Counted from the stretch's first letter, positions 1-8,511 are shown. The stretch is DNA of 64,000 nt from Pseudomonas sp. LP_7_YM (GCF_004364435.1 NZ_SOCT01000015.1:23015-87014); one strand, 5' to 3'. Notes: a model not told the origin generated them from the sequence alone. A program made the numbers and translations.

Positions 1-1008
1 TTTAGTTTTATCGCCCGCCGAGTGGGGTTACTGATACCCACCTTCTTCGGCATCACCTTGCTGACCTTCGCATTGATTCGCCTGATTCCGGGCGACCCGG
101 TCGAAGTCATGATGGGTGAACGCCGGGTCGATCCGGAAATGCACGCCCAAGCCATGGAACGTCTTGGCCTGAACAAGCCCCTTTATGCGCAATACATCGA
201 TTACGTCGGCAAGCTCGCCCATGGCGACCTGGGCGAATCGCTGCGGACGCGCACGAGCGTGTGGACCGAATTCACCTCGCTGTTCCCGGCCACCCTGGAA
301 CTGTCGATTGCGGCGCTGATATTCGCTGGCATTCTCGGGCTTCTGGCCGGGGTTATTGCGGCCCTCAAACGAGGGTCCCTGTTCGATCATGGAGTCATGG
401 GTATCTCGCTTGCGGGATACTCGATGCCGATCTTCTGGTGGGGCCTGATCCTGATCATGTTCTTCTCGGTATCGCTGGGCTGGACTCCGGTATCGGGTCG
501 TATCGACCTTTTGTATGACATTCCTCCAAAAACCGGATTCATGCTGATCGACACCCTGCTCAGCGATGAAGAAGGCTCGTTTATCGACGCACTGCGTCAC
601 CTGATTCTGCCGGCCATCGTGCTGGGCACTATTCCGCTGGCGGTGATCGCGCGGATGACCCGCTCCTCAATGCTCGAAGTGCTGCGTGAAGATTACGTGC
701 GCACTGCACGGGCCAAAGGCCTGTCGCCTGCTCGCGTGGTGTTCGTCCATGGCTTGCGTAACGCGCTGATTCCAGTACTGACCGTGTTCGGTTTGCAGGT
801 GGGCACATTGCTCGCCGGTGCCGTCCTGACCGAAACGATCTTCTCCTGGCCGGGTATCGGCAAATGGCTGATCGAAGCCATTGGCGCCCGCGACTACCCT
901 GTCGTGCAAAACGGCATCCTGTTAATCGCCTGCCTGGTGATTCTGGTCAACTTCGTAGTGGACATCCTCTACGGTTTTGCCAATCCACGCATTCGTCACC
1001 AGCGCTGA
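1..1008 (+). CDS. dppB: Dipeptide ABC transporter permease DppB (start codon outside window)
   Basis: Inner-membrane permease of the dipeptide importer, pairing with DppC and driven by DppD and DppF. The reading frame is open from base 1 (FSFIARRVG...), which is the usual DppB N-terminus minus its Met, so only the start codon is missing and the GTG at 22 is not the start. Seen: an N-terminal membrane helix, the conserved 'RLIPGDPV' segment before a periplasmic region, about six membrane segments, and the permease EAA-type loop near 'VRTARAKGLSPARVVFVHGL'. It ends 10 bases before dppC, so it is the first visible gene of dppBCDF; the binding-protein genes would lie upstream. The family assignment is firm; the substrate (di- or tripeptides, possibly 5-aminolevulinate or heme) is inferred from homologues. 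Confidence 0.95.
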   Translation, partial: FSFIARRVGLLIPTFFGITLLTFALIRLIPGDPVEVMMGERRVDPEMHAQAMERLGLNKPLYAQYIDYVGKLAHGDLGESLRTRTSVWTEFTSLFPATLELSIAALIFAGILGLLAGVIAALKRGSLFDHGVMGISLAGYSMPIFWWGLILIMFFSVSLGWTPVSGRIDLLYDIPPKTGFMLIDTLLSDEEGSFIDALRHLILPAIVLGTIPLAVIARMTRSSMLEVLREDYVRTARAKGLSPARVVFVHGLRNALIPVLTVFGLQVGTLLAGAVLTETIFSWPGIGKWLIEAIGARDYPVVQNGILLIACLVILVNFVVDILYGFANPRIRHQR

Positions 1009-1018
1009 GATCACTTTT

Positions 1019-1930
1019 ATGAGCACATCCACTCCCGTAGTAGCAGTCGATCAAAGCCTGCTCTACCCGTCCGTCTACAAAGAGTTCTGGCAGCACTTTT
1101 CCAAGAACAAAGGCGCCGTCGCAGGCCTGGCGTTCATGCTGCTGATCGTTTTCTGCGCCCTCTTCGCCCCCTGGGTCGCGCCCCATGATCCGAGCGAGCA
1201 ATACCGCGACTTCCTGCTGACCCCGCCGGTCTGGCTCGAGGGCGGCCAATGGCAGTTCCTGCTGGGCACCGACGAGCTGGGACGCGACCTGCTGTCGCGC
1301 CTGATTCAGGGTTCGCGCCTGTCGTTGCTGATCGGTTTGTCGTCGGTGGTCATGTCGCTGATTCCGGGGATCCTCATGGGTCTACTGGCCGGTTTCTTCC
1401 CGAAAATCCTCGGGCCGACCATCATGCGCCTGATGGACATCATGCTGGCCCTGCCTTCGCTGCTGCTGGCAGTTGCCATCGTCGCGATCCTCGGCCCTGG
1501 CCTGATCAACACCGTGATCGCCATCGCCATCGTTTCGCTGCCGTCCTACGTGCGCCTGACCCGCGCCGCCGTGATGGGAGAGCTGAACCGCGACTACGTC
1601 ACCGCTGCTCGCCTGGCCGGTGCCACCTTGCCGCGCCTGATGTTCATCACCGTGCTGCCCAACTGCATGGCGCCGCTGATCGTTCAGGCCACCTTGAGCT
1701 TCTCCTCGGCCATCCTCGACGCTGCGGCGCTGGGCTTTCTAGGTCTGGGTGTACAACCGCCGACGCCTGAGTGGGGCACCATGCTCGCTTCAGCCCGCGA
1801 TTACATCGAACGCGCCTGGTGGGTGGTAAGCCTCCCCGGTCTGACCATCTTGCTCAGCGTGCTGGCAATCAACCTGATGGGCGACGGTCTGCGCGATGCG
1901 CTGGACCCGAAACTCAAGAACGCCGCCTGA
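1019..1930 (+). CDS. dppC: Dipeptide ABC transporter permease DppC
   Basis: Second inner-membrane permease of the dipeptide importer, 303 residues. The start is taken at the ATG at 1019 (MSTSTPVVAV...), ten bases after dppB; a longer in-frame extension would run into dppB and has no family support. Seen: the N-terminal cytoplasmic and helix segment typical of the OppC/DppC N-terminal domain (FSKNKGAVAGLAFMLLIVF), then the LGTDELGRDLLSRLIQGSR motif that marks the DppC/OppC group, five further hydrophobic segments, and the EAA loop with 'DYVTAARLAGATLPRLMF'. It works as a heterodimer with DppB. The spacing on both sides indicates a single transcript with dppB and dppD. Confidence 0.95.
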   Translation: MSTSTPVVAVDQSLLYPSVYKEFWQHFSKNKGAVAGLAFMLLIVFCALFAPWVAPHDPSEQYRDFLLTPPVWLEGGQWQFLLGTDELGRDLLSRLIQGSRLSLLIGLSSVVMSLIPGILMGLLAGFFPKILGPTIMRLMDIMLALPSLLLAVAIVAILGPGLINTVIAIAIVSLPSYVRLTRAAVMGELNRDYVTAARLAGATLPRLMFITVLPNCMAPLIVQATLSFSSAILDAAALGFLGLGVQPPTPEWGTMLASARDYIERAWWVVSLPGLTILLSVLAINLMGDGLRDALDPKLKNAA

Positions 1931-1940
1931 GGACGTCCGC

Positions 1941-2909
1941 ATGCCACTTCTAGAAATCAAGAACCTCAACGTTCGCTTTGGCGACGCCACTGCTACCCCG
2001 GTCGTCGACGGCCTGGACCTGGCCGTGGACAAAGGCGAAGTCCTGGCGATCGTCGGCGAATCGGGCTCGGGTAAATCCGTGACCATGATGGCGCTGATGG
2101 GCCTGATCGATCCCCCCGGCATCGTCACCGCCGACGCCCTGAACTTTGACGGCAAGGACATGCTCAAGCTCAGCGGCCGCCAGCGTCGGCAGATCGTTGG
2201 CAAGGACCTGTCGATGGTTTTCCAGGACCCGATGACCGCGCTTAACCCCAGCTACACCGTAGGCTTCCAGATCCAGGAAGTGCTGCGCGCGCACCTGGGC
2301 ATGTCGGGGCGCGCGGCGCGCCAGCGTGCCCTGGAACTGCTCAAGAAAGTCGAGATTCCCGGCGCCGAACAGCGCCTGGACGCCTATCCGCATCAACTGT
2401 CCGGCGGCATGAGCCAGCGCGTTGCGATTGCCATGGCAATTGCCGGCGAGCCGAAGCTGCTGATCGCCGACGAACCGACCACCGCCCTCGACGTGACCAT
2501 TCAGGCGCAGATCATGGACCTGCTGCTGGCTCTGCAGAAAGAGCAGGACATGGCATTGGTGCTCATTACTCACGACCTGGCCGTGGTGGCTGAAACCGCA
2601 CAGCGGGTTTGCGTGATGTACGCCGGTCAAGCGGTGGAAGTCGGTCAGGTCCCCAGGCTATTCGATGTGCCTGCGCACCCGTACAGCGAAGCTCTGCTGG
2701 CCGCGATCCCGGAGCACAGCATGGGCGCCGCGCGACTGTCGACGCTGCCGGGCATCGTGCCCGGTCGCTACGATCGCCCCAGCGGATGCCTGCTATCGCC
2801 GCGCTGCCCCTACGTCCAGGAAAAATGCCGCCAGCAACGCCCGGCGCTTGACCCGAAAGCCCACAGTCTGGCGCGTTGTTTCTTTCCGCTGAATCAGGAG
2901 GTGGCGTAA
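1941..2909 (+). CDS. dppD: Dipeptide ABC transporter ATPase DppD
   Basis: One of two ATP-hydrolysing subunits of the dipeptide importer, 322 residues, on the cytoplasmic face. Start at the ATG at 1941, eleven bases after dppC. Motifs: Walker A GESGSGKS near residue 40, Q-loop 'MVFQDPMTALNP', signature LSGGMSQRVAIAMAIA, Walker B LLIADEPTTALD and the H-loop 'LITHDLAV'. The C-terminal oligopeptide-transporter extension contains the cysteine-rich 'SGCLLSPRCPYVQEKC', which in this family (Opp/Dpp ATPases) is associated with an iron-sulfur cluster or structural metal. Its stop overlaps the dppF start (TAATG), so the two are probably translationally coupled. Confidence 0.95.
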   Translation: MPLLEIKNLNVRFGDATATPVVDGLDLAVDKGEVLAIVGESGSGKSVTMMALMGLIDPPGIVTADALNFDGKDMLKLSGRQRRQIVGKDLSMVFQDPMTALNPSYTVGFQIQEVLRAHLGMSGRAARQRALELLKKVEIPGAEQRLDAYPHQLSGGMSQRVAIAMAIAGEPKLLIADEPTTALDVTIQAQIMDLLLALQKEQDMALVLITHDLAVVAETAQRVCVMYAGQAVEVGQVPRLFDVPAHPYSEALLAAIPEHSMGAARLSTLPGIVPGRYDRPSGCLLSPRCPYVQEKCRQQRPALDPKAHSLARCFFPLNQEVA

Positions 2910-3883
2910 TGAGCGAAATCGTATTGACCGCCCGTGACCTGACCCGTCACTACGATGTATCCCAGGGTCTGTTCAAGCCCCACGCCACGGTGCGCGCCCT
3001 CAACGGCGTTTCGTTCGAGCTCGAAGCGGGCAAGACCCTGGCAGTGGTCGGGGAATCCGGCTGCGGCAAGTCCACCCTCGCCCGTGCCCTGACGCTGATT
3101 GAAGAGCCTTCGTCCGGCTCACTGAAAATCGCCGGGCAGGAAGTCAATGGCGCAACCAAGGCTCAACGCAAGCAGCTGCGTAAAGACGTGCAGATGGTGT
3201 TTCAAAGCCCGTACGCCTCGCTCAACCCACGCCAGAAAGTTGGTGATCAACTGGGCGAGCCGCTGCTGATCAACACCAAGCTGTCTGCGGCCGAGCGTCG
3301 CGAGAAAGTGCAGGCGATGATGAAGCAGGTGGGCTTGCGTCCTGAGCATTATCAGCGTTATCCGCATATGTTTTCGGGTGGTCAACGTCAGCGTATCGCC
3401 CTGGCTCGCGCGATGATGCTGCAACCTAAAGTGCTGGTGGCGGACGAACCCACGTCGGCGCTGGACGTGTCGATTCAGGCCCAGGTGCTGAACCTGTTCA
3501 TGGATCTGCAGCAGGAATTCAACACCGGTTATGTGTTCATTTCGCACAACCTGGCGGTAGTGCGTCATGTGGCCGATACGGTGCTGGTGATGTATCTGGG
3601 GCGCCCGGCAGAGATGGGGCCCAAGGAGGAAATCTACAACCGGCCGTTGCACCCTTACACCCAGGCCTTGCTGTCAGCGACGCCGACGATTCATCCGGAT
3701 CCGTCGAAGCCGAAGATCAAGATTGTCGGGGAACTGCCCAACCCGCTGAATCCGCCGTCGGGGTGTGCTTTCCACAAGCGTTGCCCGTATGCCACCGAGC
3801 GGTGTGTTGTAGAGGTTCCAGAGCTGCGCACAGTGGATAACCGGCAGGTGGCTTGTCATTATGCGGAGCAGTTTGTGGTTTGA
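2909..3883 (+). CDS. dppF: Dipeptide ABC transporter ATPase DppF
   Basis: Second ATPase of the dipeptide importer, 324 residues. The ATG at 2909 overlaps the dppD stop and is preceded by AGGAGG at 2897-2902, a strong ribosome-binding site, which decides the start against a longer reading. Motifs: Walker A GESGCGKST, Q-loop 'MVFQSPYASLNP', signature FSGGQRQRIALARAM, Walker B VLVADEPTSALD, H-loop 'FISHNLAV', and the C-terminal family extension 'GCAFHKRCPYATERC'. It is the last gene of dppBCDF: a strong hairpin terminator begins 35 bases after its stop. Confidence 0.95.
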   Translation: MSEIVLTARDLTRHYDVSQGLFKPHATVRALNGVSFELEAGKTLAVVGESGCGKSTLARALTLIEEPSSGSLKIAGQEVNGATKAQRKQLRKDVQMVFQSPYASLNPRQKVGDQLGEPLLINTKLSAAERREKVQAMMKQVGLRPEHYQRYPHMFSGGQRQRIALARAMMLQPKVLVADEPTSALDVSIQAQVLNLFMDLQQEFNTGYVFISHNLAVVRHVADTVLVMYLGRPAEMGPKEEIYNRPLHPYTQALLSATPTIHPDPSKPKIKIVGELPNPLNPPSGCAFHKRCPYATERCVVEVPELRTVDNRQVACHYAEQFVV

Positions 3884-3917
3884 TTGAGTCCATCGCAACG
3901 CTGCGGTAACAACATTC

Positions 3918-3957
3918 AAAGCCCTCTGCCTCTCGGAAGCAGAGGGCTTTGTTTTTT
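3918..3957 (+). terminator. Rho-independent terminator of dppBCDF
   Basis: A perfect 12-bp stem (left arm 3918-3929, right arm 3939-3950) encloses a 9-base loop and is followed by a run of six T at 3952-3957. The T-run overlaps the stop codon of the convergent gene at 3956-4324. Read on the minus strand the hairpin has only a weak U-tract, so it mainly serves the dpp operon. Confidence 0.9.
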
Positions 3958-4324
3958 AAGGCGTAGCAGCGAACAAGGCGCGCAGCCGACTCAAAGCAGC
4001 CCCAAGAAAACCCGAAGTCATAACCCGCTCCAGATGCCCGTGACTGAAACGGTCAAGCCTCAAGTGTGCGATCAGCAACTCCCTGACCTGTGCGGCGTCG
4101 GCTTTTTTCAATAAATTAATGTCATCCCATCTGGGATCGTCCGTGGGAAACTCGGTCATCCAGTCAAACGAAGCCACAAAGTCCGTAGCATAAATCACAG
4201 CAATAAAGTCGCTGAGCAGCTGCTGCCTTTTATCTGCGGATAATGTCCGGAACCGTGTAAAATCCGGCGCTTTTTCAAGGATGTGGTCCACAGCGTTTCG
4301 GGAGGGTGCAGATAAAGTCGTCAT
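3956..4324 (-). CDS. Small DUF6508-like protein
   Basis: 122 residues, acidic and basic mixed, with no signal peptide or membrane segment. From memory, the central 'FVASFDWMTEFPTDD' and the C-terminal 'LLIAHLRLDRFSHGHLERVMTSGFL' follow the pattern of DUF6508 proteins (a Phe-Asp-Trp motif, then a helix with 'RxxRFxxGHL'); I could not search, so this is a pattern match only. The function of that family is not known to me. It lies 142 bases downstream of the ADP-ribosyltransferase-like gene on the same strand and could share its transcript. By position it is a candidate partner or immunity protein, which is inference. Its stop overlaps the dpp terminator. Confidence 0.6.
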   Translation of the reverse strand: MTTLSAPSRNAVDHILEKAPDFTRFRTLSADKRQQLLSDFIAVIYATDFVASFDWMTEFPTDDPRWDDINLLKKADAAQVRELLIAHLRLDRFSHGHLERVMTSGFLGAALSRLRALFAATP

Positions 4325-4466
4325 GGCATCAATCCCTCAGAGATGTGAAAAATTAATATTGGTTGTATTAGGTAATACCTCGTGTGCAGTCTCAAAATGA
4401 AGTTTTTTTGATTACCAGCACTTTCTCTATGAAAATCAGCTGGATATAGGCGCCCGCCGGGAAAGT

Positions 4467-5636
4467 TTATTTTGAGATAGCACACTCGCGGGTCGTAACT
4501 ATATGGATGAGCCGTTCATTGTATTCCGCAGTCTCTATACGGCTGATCAAATGACGCATGGCGCTATCAAACAGTACCTCCTGCTCGTTGAAATTTTCCG
4601 ATATGGACTGAATATCCTTACCAATATGCCCGATCAACTCCAACTTGTACTCTCCGCCCCAAGGCAGGTTATCTCTGCGAGTGGTACTCGTAAAGGCTGC
4701 CTCGCGAACAACGTTGGAAACCTTGTAGATATCTTCAACGCCGTCAAAACTGTTTATAAACCGGTTGAGCTGGATCTCGGAAGAACAGTTTTCAAGTTTC
4801 GCCAGACCAGAACTCAAGGCCTCCAGTGACGCCTGAAAATAAATATATTCCGGGTCGCTTACATCATTCGCACGCAACGCCCTGTTGAAATAGGTATACG
4901 AGGCCAGCGTGTAATTGCTGATGGCCTGGAACTGGCGAGGGGTCAGACCCAGCTCTGAAGGATCAGGCCTATCAGCTTTTACGGCCGGAAATTGGCGGGC
5001 TATGGAGGCCACGACTTCCTTCATACGTTCAGGTTCACGGGGGGGAGACAAGTAGCTAGCCTTATGCTTTTGAAACTCGGCTTGTGCCAATGCACTCGAG
5101 TCGTTGGAAGTCATGATATTGATTCGTCCCCACTTTCCTTTCGACGCAAAACTGGCTGCTGCAAAGAAAATCATCCGCAGCATGACGGAAAAGTCGGCTT
5201 CACCAGACGCACTGCTCAGCACCGGCAGAGCGATCTGGATGTCGGCGTCAGCTCCTGCTTTCTCTCCAGCAAACAGGCGCAGTGCTTGAAATACCGTCCA
5301 GACTTCATACGGAGCGTTCTGGGTAGAATTAACGGGTTCAAATACAACCAGCCGTTTAAAACCCGGCCCTTGCTGTCCCTGGACAACCTTGGAAATCCAG
5401 CAAGGAAGCAGAGGGCGCAGGTCCAGTGCACAGTCCTGTTCAAGTTCCTCAACAGAAATACCCGCTTCTGCCAGTTCCCCTACCAGGCCGCCCTGCTGAG
5501 GATCGTAGTCTCTTGCGCGGCTCGATATGAGTAAATAATCGACGCCGGCCAGTTCGCTCATCCGTCCGCGACTGAGTAATAACTGACGCAGGTCATCTTC
5601 GACATGATCAATATCCAGACTTTCAAGAACGTCCAT
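4467..5636 (-). CDS. Putative R-S-E class ADP-ribosyltransferase with N-terminal macro-like domain
   Basis: 389 residues. The ATG at 5636 is chosen because GAGGG sits 7 bases upstream; a start 24 bases further up lacks such a site. The C-terminal half (about 230-389) carries the three ordered motifs of arginine-type mono-ADP-ribosyltransferases: an Arg at 292 (LNRF) in the position of the first beta strand, F-T-S317-T-T at 315-319 in the STS position, and E351-Q-E353-V-L-F as the ExE catalytic loop, preceded by 'GKDIQSIS'. The 'ISNYTLASYTYFNRALR' helix (239-255) is also typical. The N-terminal half (30-195) reads as an alpha/beta domain with 'IALPVLSSASG', resembling macro domains; this is less certain. 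No signal peptide. Its sampled G+C (about 40-50%) is below that of its neighbours, which suggests acquisition. The promoter region holds a LexA-type palindrome. The target and delivery route are unknown; it could be a bacteriocin-like toxin, an effector or an internal stress enzyme. Confidence 0.65.
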   Translation of the reverse strand: MDVLESLDIDHVEDDLRQLLLSRGRMSELAGVDYLLISSRARDYDPQQGGLVGELAEAGISVEELEQDCALDLRPLLPCWISKVVQGQQGPGFKRLVVFEPVNSTQNAPYEVWTVFQALRLFAGEKAGADADIQIALPVLSSASGEADFSVMLRMIFFAAASFASKGKWGRINIMTSNDSSALAQAEFQKHKASYLSPPREPERMKEVVASIARQFPAVKADRPDPSELGLTPRQFQAISNYTLASYTYFNRALRANDVSDPEYIYFQASLEALSSGLAKLENCSSEIQLNRFINSFDGVEDIYKVSNVVREAAFTSTTRRDNLPWGGEYKLELIGHIGKDIQSISENFNEQEVLFDSAMRHLISRIETAEYNERLIHIVTTRECAISK

Positions 5637-5694
5637 ATTTAACCCTCGACCAGTGAACACGTCGAACGAAACTAAGGGACTTTATAATCATCGT

Positions 5695-5716
5695 CTACTG
5701 TCAGTTTTGACAGTAG
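5695..5716 (-). promoter_or_regulatory. LexA/SOS-type box upstream of the ADP-ribosyltransferase gene
   Basis: A perfect inverted repeat, CTACTGTCA-N4-TGACAGTAG. It contains TACTGT-N8-ACAGTA, the outer half-sites of the gammaproteobacterial LexA operator (CTGT-N8-ACAG). The centre lies about 70 bases upstream of the start codon at 5636. A TTGATA/TACTGT promoter-like pair on the minus strand would place the palindrome over the -10 region, and a TATAAA lies just downstream. The inner eight bases (CAGTTTTG) depart from the alternating TA seen in the best LexA sites, so binding is predicted, not certain. Confidence 0.6.
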
Positions 5717-5779
5717 GTTAGATATATTCGCTATCAAAAAATTTTCGTTAGACTCGTCAAAAAACAGGCCGTCTGACAC

Positions 5780-5935
5780 TGCACATTCGCTGTCGCACAG
5801 CGCCAGCAGCTCCCACAGGTTCGGGGGCGAACGCGCACTTTGCAGCGCCCGACACGATCTTTGTAGCAGACGTCGGAGGTTACGACGGCAGCGAACGCGG
5901 TGTGGCAGCTACAAACAAGCCGCCTGACATTGCGC
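5780..5935. repeat. Degenerate REP-type intergenic repeat
   Basis: The region between the ADP-ribosyltransferase promoter and the piuB stop has no gene. It contains 'TTTGTAGCAGACGTCGGAGG' and a matching 'GTGGCAGCTACAAAC' further on, the kind of inverted sequence scattered between genes in fluorescent pseudomonads, plus a 'CAGCTCCCACAGG' fragment. Copies elsewhere in the genome cannot be counted from this window. Confidence 0.45.
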
Positions 5936-5946
5936 TATCCGATGCA

Positions 5947-8511
5947 TCAATAAACATCCCGTCGATACCGCCCCTGCTCGATCAGCGCCTGAACCCCCTC
6001 CTCACCCAGCAGCACCCTAAGCGTCTCATCGACCCCAGTCGCCATACCCTCCAGACTGCCGCAGATATAAATCGCCGCCCCGTCCGCAAGCCAGCGACGC
6101 AGCTCATCAGCCGCCTCACGCAGCCGATCCTGCACGTAAACCTTCTGTGCCTGATCCCGTGAAAAGGCCAGATCCATACGCGCCAGATCACCCGACGCCA
6201 ACCAGCCACGCAGCTCCTCGGCACAATGGAAATCATGCGCCACGTTGCGCTCGCCAAACAGCAGCCAGTTACGCCGTTCGCCCTGAGCGATCCGCGCTTT
6301 GAGCAAGCTGCGTAGCCCCGCGAGCCCCGTTCCATTACCCATCAGAATCATCGGCAGCGGCTCACTCGGCAAATGAAAACCGCTGTTACGTCGAACCCTC
6401 AGGCTGATCGCGTCGCCCACCACAGCATGCTCGGTCAGCCAGCCCGAACCCAGGCCGAGACTGCCATCGGCGTGCAACTCCTGACGCACGATCAACTGCA
6501 ACGAACCGTCCTCTGGTATGGACGCAATCGAATATTCACGCATCGCCAGGGGCACCAGCGCATCCACCAACGCGTGCGCATGCAGGCCGACAAGGTGGCT
6601 GCGATTGGCAGGCAGCTGACGACTGCCCAGCGCCTGACCGAGGCTTTCGTTCAGGCCATCGACCACCACCTGCGTATCCGCCGCAATACCCAGCCCGGCG
6701 AGGAACGCTTCGACCGCCTGCCCAGCATTGCGCGGCAATACCTCGACCAGATCTCCAGCTTCCCAAGGCACATAGCAGGCTGGGCTCAAGCTCAGCAAAA
6801 ACACTTTCGACCCGACGCTTCCTTTGTTTAGCCACTGACGCTGGGTCAATGTCCAGTTCTCATAATCAGGGGCTTTCCAGGAGTTCGCGGATGTCGACCC
6901 CGTCAGCTCTCCGAGCTGCTGCTGCCAGTGTTGCAACGCCGTCCTGTCACCACTGTCCACTTCAACCGGCGCAAACAGCGTGCTGCCGCCGCGTTCAGCC
7001 AGCCAGCCATGCAGTCGCTGGGCGAAACCGCAAAAGTGCTGATACTGACGATCGCCCAACCCCAACACCGCGTAACTCAGGTTTTCCAGTGACAATGGAC
7101 GGCCCAGCAGCGTGCGTTCGAAACCGCGGGCGCTGTCCGGGGCTTCACCCTCACCGAACGTGCTGACGACGAACAATGCATGGCGGCTCTGATGCAGGTC
7201 CTGTTCGGTCATGTCCGCCAGACGCTGCACACGCACGGGCAAACCCGCCGATTGCAGCTGTCCGGCAGTCTGCCAGGCCAGTTGCTCAGCGAAACCGCTC
7301 TGGCTGGCGAAACCGATCAACCAGGCAGGTCCCGGATTACCATGAGCACCCGCGGCCGACGTGACTTCCCAACGTGCAGCACGAACTTGGCGTTTCTTGC
7401 GCCGACGATCCAGATACAGCAGCCAGCCGGTAATGAAGAACAGCGGCATCAGCAGCGCCGCGACGGTGATCACAATGCGCCCGGGCAACCCCCAATAACT
7501 GCCGGTATGCAGTGCGTAGTTGCTGACCAGCAGTTGCGCGCCATAGCCCTTGTCGGCGTACAGCGAGTTGGCCTTGAGCTGACCGTTAGCCGGGTCCAGG
7601 GTGAGCTGGTTCAGCGCGCGGGGGTGTGGCGCGTTCTTAAGCAGGTAATAAACCGTCGCCATCTGCCCCGGCGCCTGTGGCATACGCAAGTTGTAGGCTT
7701 TGAGGTCGGGACCGGCGGCCTTCTGGATCGTGTCCCAGATGTCCACGTAATCGGCGGCAGGCGCTTCGACAGGCGCCATGAGCTTGGGACCCGCTCCCGT
7801 AACAGGGCCGCCACCACGGCGGCGTTGTTCGCCAGCCACTGGCGGGTCGCCGATCAGCTTGTTCATGCCATTGCTGAACCAGTCGTAGGACCACATCAGG
7901 CCGGTGACCGCCAGCAACAGATAGATGATCAGGCACCAGGTGCCGAACACCGAATGCAGATCCCAATTGAAACTGCGTCCTTTCTTCGCCCAGTCCAGAG
8001 TCAGCCAGGCGCGCCAGTTCAGTGCTTGACGGGGCCAGCGCAAGTACAGGCCGGACAGGCAGAAGAACACCAGCATCAGCGTGCAGGCCGCAGTCATCTG
8101 CTTGCCGAACTCGCCTGCCGCCAGATACCGGTGCAAATTGAGCATAAAGCCGAAAAAATCCTGACCGACCGCATCCTTAGTGAATTCGCCGGTGTACGGA
8201 TCGAAGTTATGCATCTGCCCCCGACGCTCGCCCGGTGGGGGCTTGAACCAGACCTGAGCGACCCGATTGCCTTGGACTTCAATGCGGAGCATCGAGACCG
8301 TGTCGTTGGACCTTGCCTGGAGTTTGTTCACCATTTCGGCCAGGGGCAATGGGTGCTGACGGGGTTGCACCAATAACGTCTCGGGATTGAGTACGTCCGT
8401 GATTTCGTCTTCGAACGAATACAACGCGCCGGTGATACCCATCACGGCCAACACCAGACCCGCCGTGATTCCGAAGAACCAATGCACTTGAAACAGGACC
8501 TTCTTCAACAC
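5947..8511 (-). CDS. piuB: PiuB-like fused PepSY-TM / flavodoxin / NADPH-flavin reductase (ferric reductase)
   Basis: 854 residues in one membrane-anchored redox chain. Residues 1 to about 375 are a PepSY-associated membrane domain with four long hydrophobic segments (for example 15-33) and heme-ligand-type histidines (LNLHRYL, WDLHSVFG). A flavodoxin domain follows ('FASQSG' phosphate loop, 'VVSTFGEGEAPD'). The C-terminus is a cytochrome-P450-reductase-like FAD/NADPH module with 'REYSIAS', 'MGNGTGLAGLRSLL' and a C-terminal 'YICG' nucleotide site. The likely role is reduction of periplasmic ferric siderophore with NADPH electrons. It lies downstream of the TonB receptor on the same strand, as I recall for PA4513-PA4514 (piuB-piuA). 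The GTG start at 8511 has an AGGTG about 7 bases upstream. The final electron acceptor is inferred. Confidence 0.85.
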   Translation of the reverse strand: MLKKVLFQVHWFFGITAGLVLAVMGITGALYSFEDEITDVLNPETLLVQPRQHPLPLAEMVNKLQARSNDTVSMLRIEVQGNRVAQVWFKPPPGERRGQMHNFDPYTGEFTKDAVGQDFFGFMLNLHRYLAAGEFGKQMTAACTLMLVFFCLSGLYLRWPRQALNWRAWLTLDWAKKGRSFNWDLHSVFGTWCLIIYLLLAVTGLMWSYDWFSNGMNKLIGDPPVAGEQRRRGGGPVTGAGPKLMAPVEAPAADYVDIWDTIQKAAGPDLKAYNLRMPQAPGQMATVYYLLKNAPHPRALNQLTLDPANGQLKANSLYADKGYGAQLLVSNYALHTGSYWGLPGRIVITVAALLMPLFFITGWLLYLDRRRKKRQVRAARWEVTSAAGAHGNPGPAWLIGFASQSGFAEQLAWQTAGQLQSAGLPVRVQRLADMTEQDLHQSRHALFVVSTFGEGEAPDSARGFERTLLGRPLSLENLSYAVLGLGDRQYQHFCGFAQRLHGWLAERGGSTLFAPVEVDSGDRTALQHWQQQLGELTGSTSANSWKAPDYENWTLTQRQWLNKGSVGSKVFLLSLSPACYVPWEAGDLVEVLPRNAGQAVEAFLAGLGIAADTQVVVDGLNESLGQALGSRQLPANRSHLVGLHAHALVDALVPLAMREYSIASIPEDGSLQLIVRQELHADGSLGLGSGWLTEHAVVGDAISLRVRRNSGFHLPSEPLPMILMGNGTGLAGLRSLLKARIAQGERRNWLLFGERNVAHDFHCAEELRGWLASGDLARMDLAFSRDQAQKVYVQDRLREAADELRRWLADGAAIYICGSLEGMATGVDETLRVLLGEEGVQALIEQGRYRRDVY

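Noticed and set aside
22..1008. GTG at 22 as the dppB start
   Set aside because: The frame is open to base 1 and reads FSFIARRVG, the known DppB N-terminus; only the Met is cut off by the window edge.
3956..5716. Prophage or integrated element around the ADP-ribosyltransferase
   Set aside because: No integrase, att-like direct repeats, tRNA or phage genes were seen; only lower G+C supports acquisition.
7180..8376. 398-codon open frame opposite piuB
   Set aside because: It is antisense to the conserved membrane and flavodoxin domains and has no domain pattern of its own.
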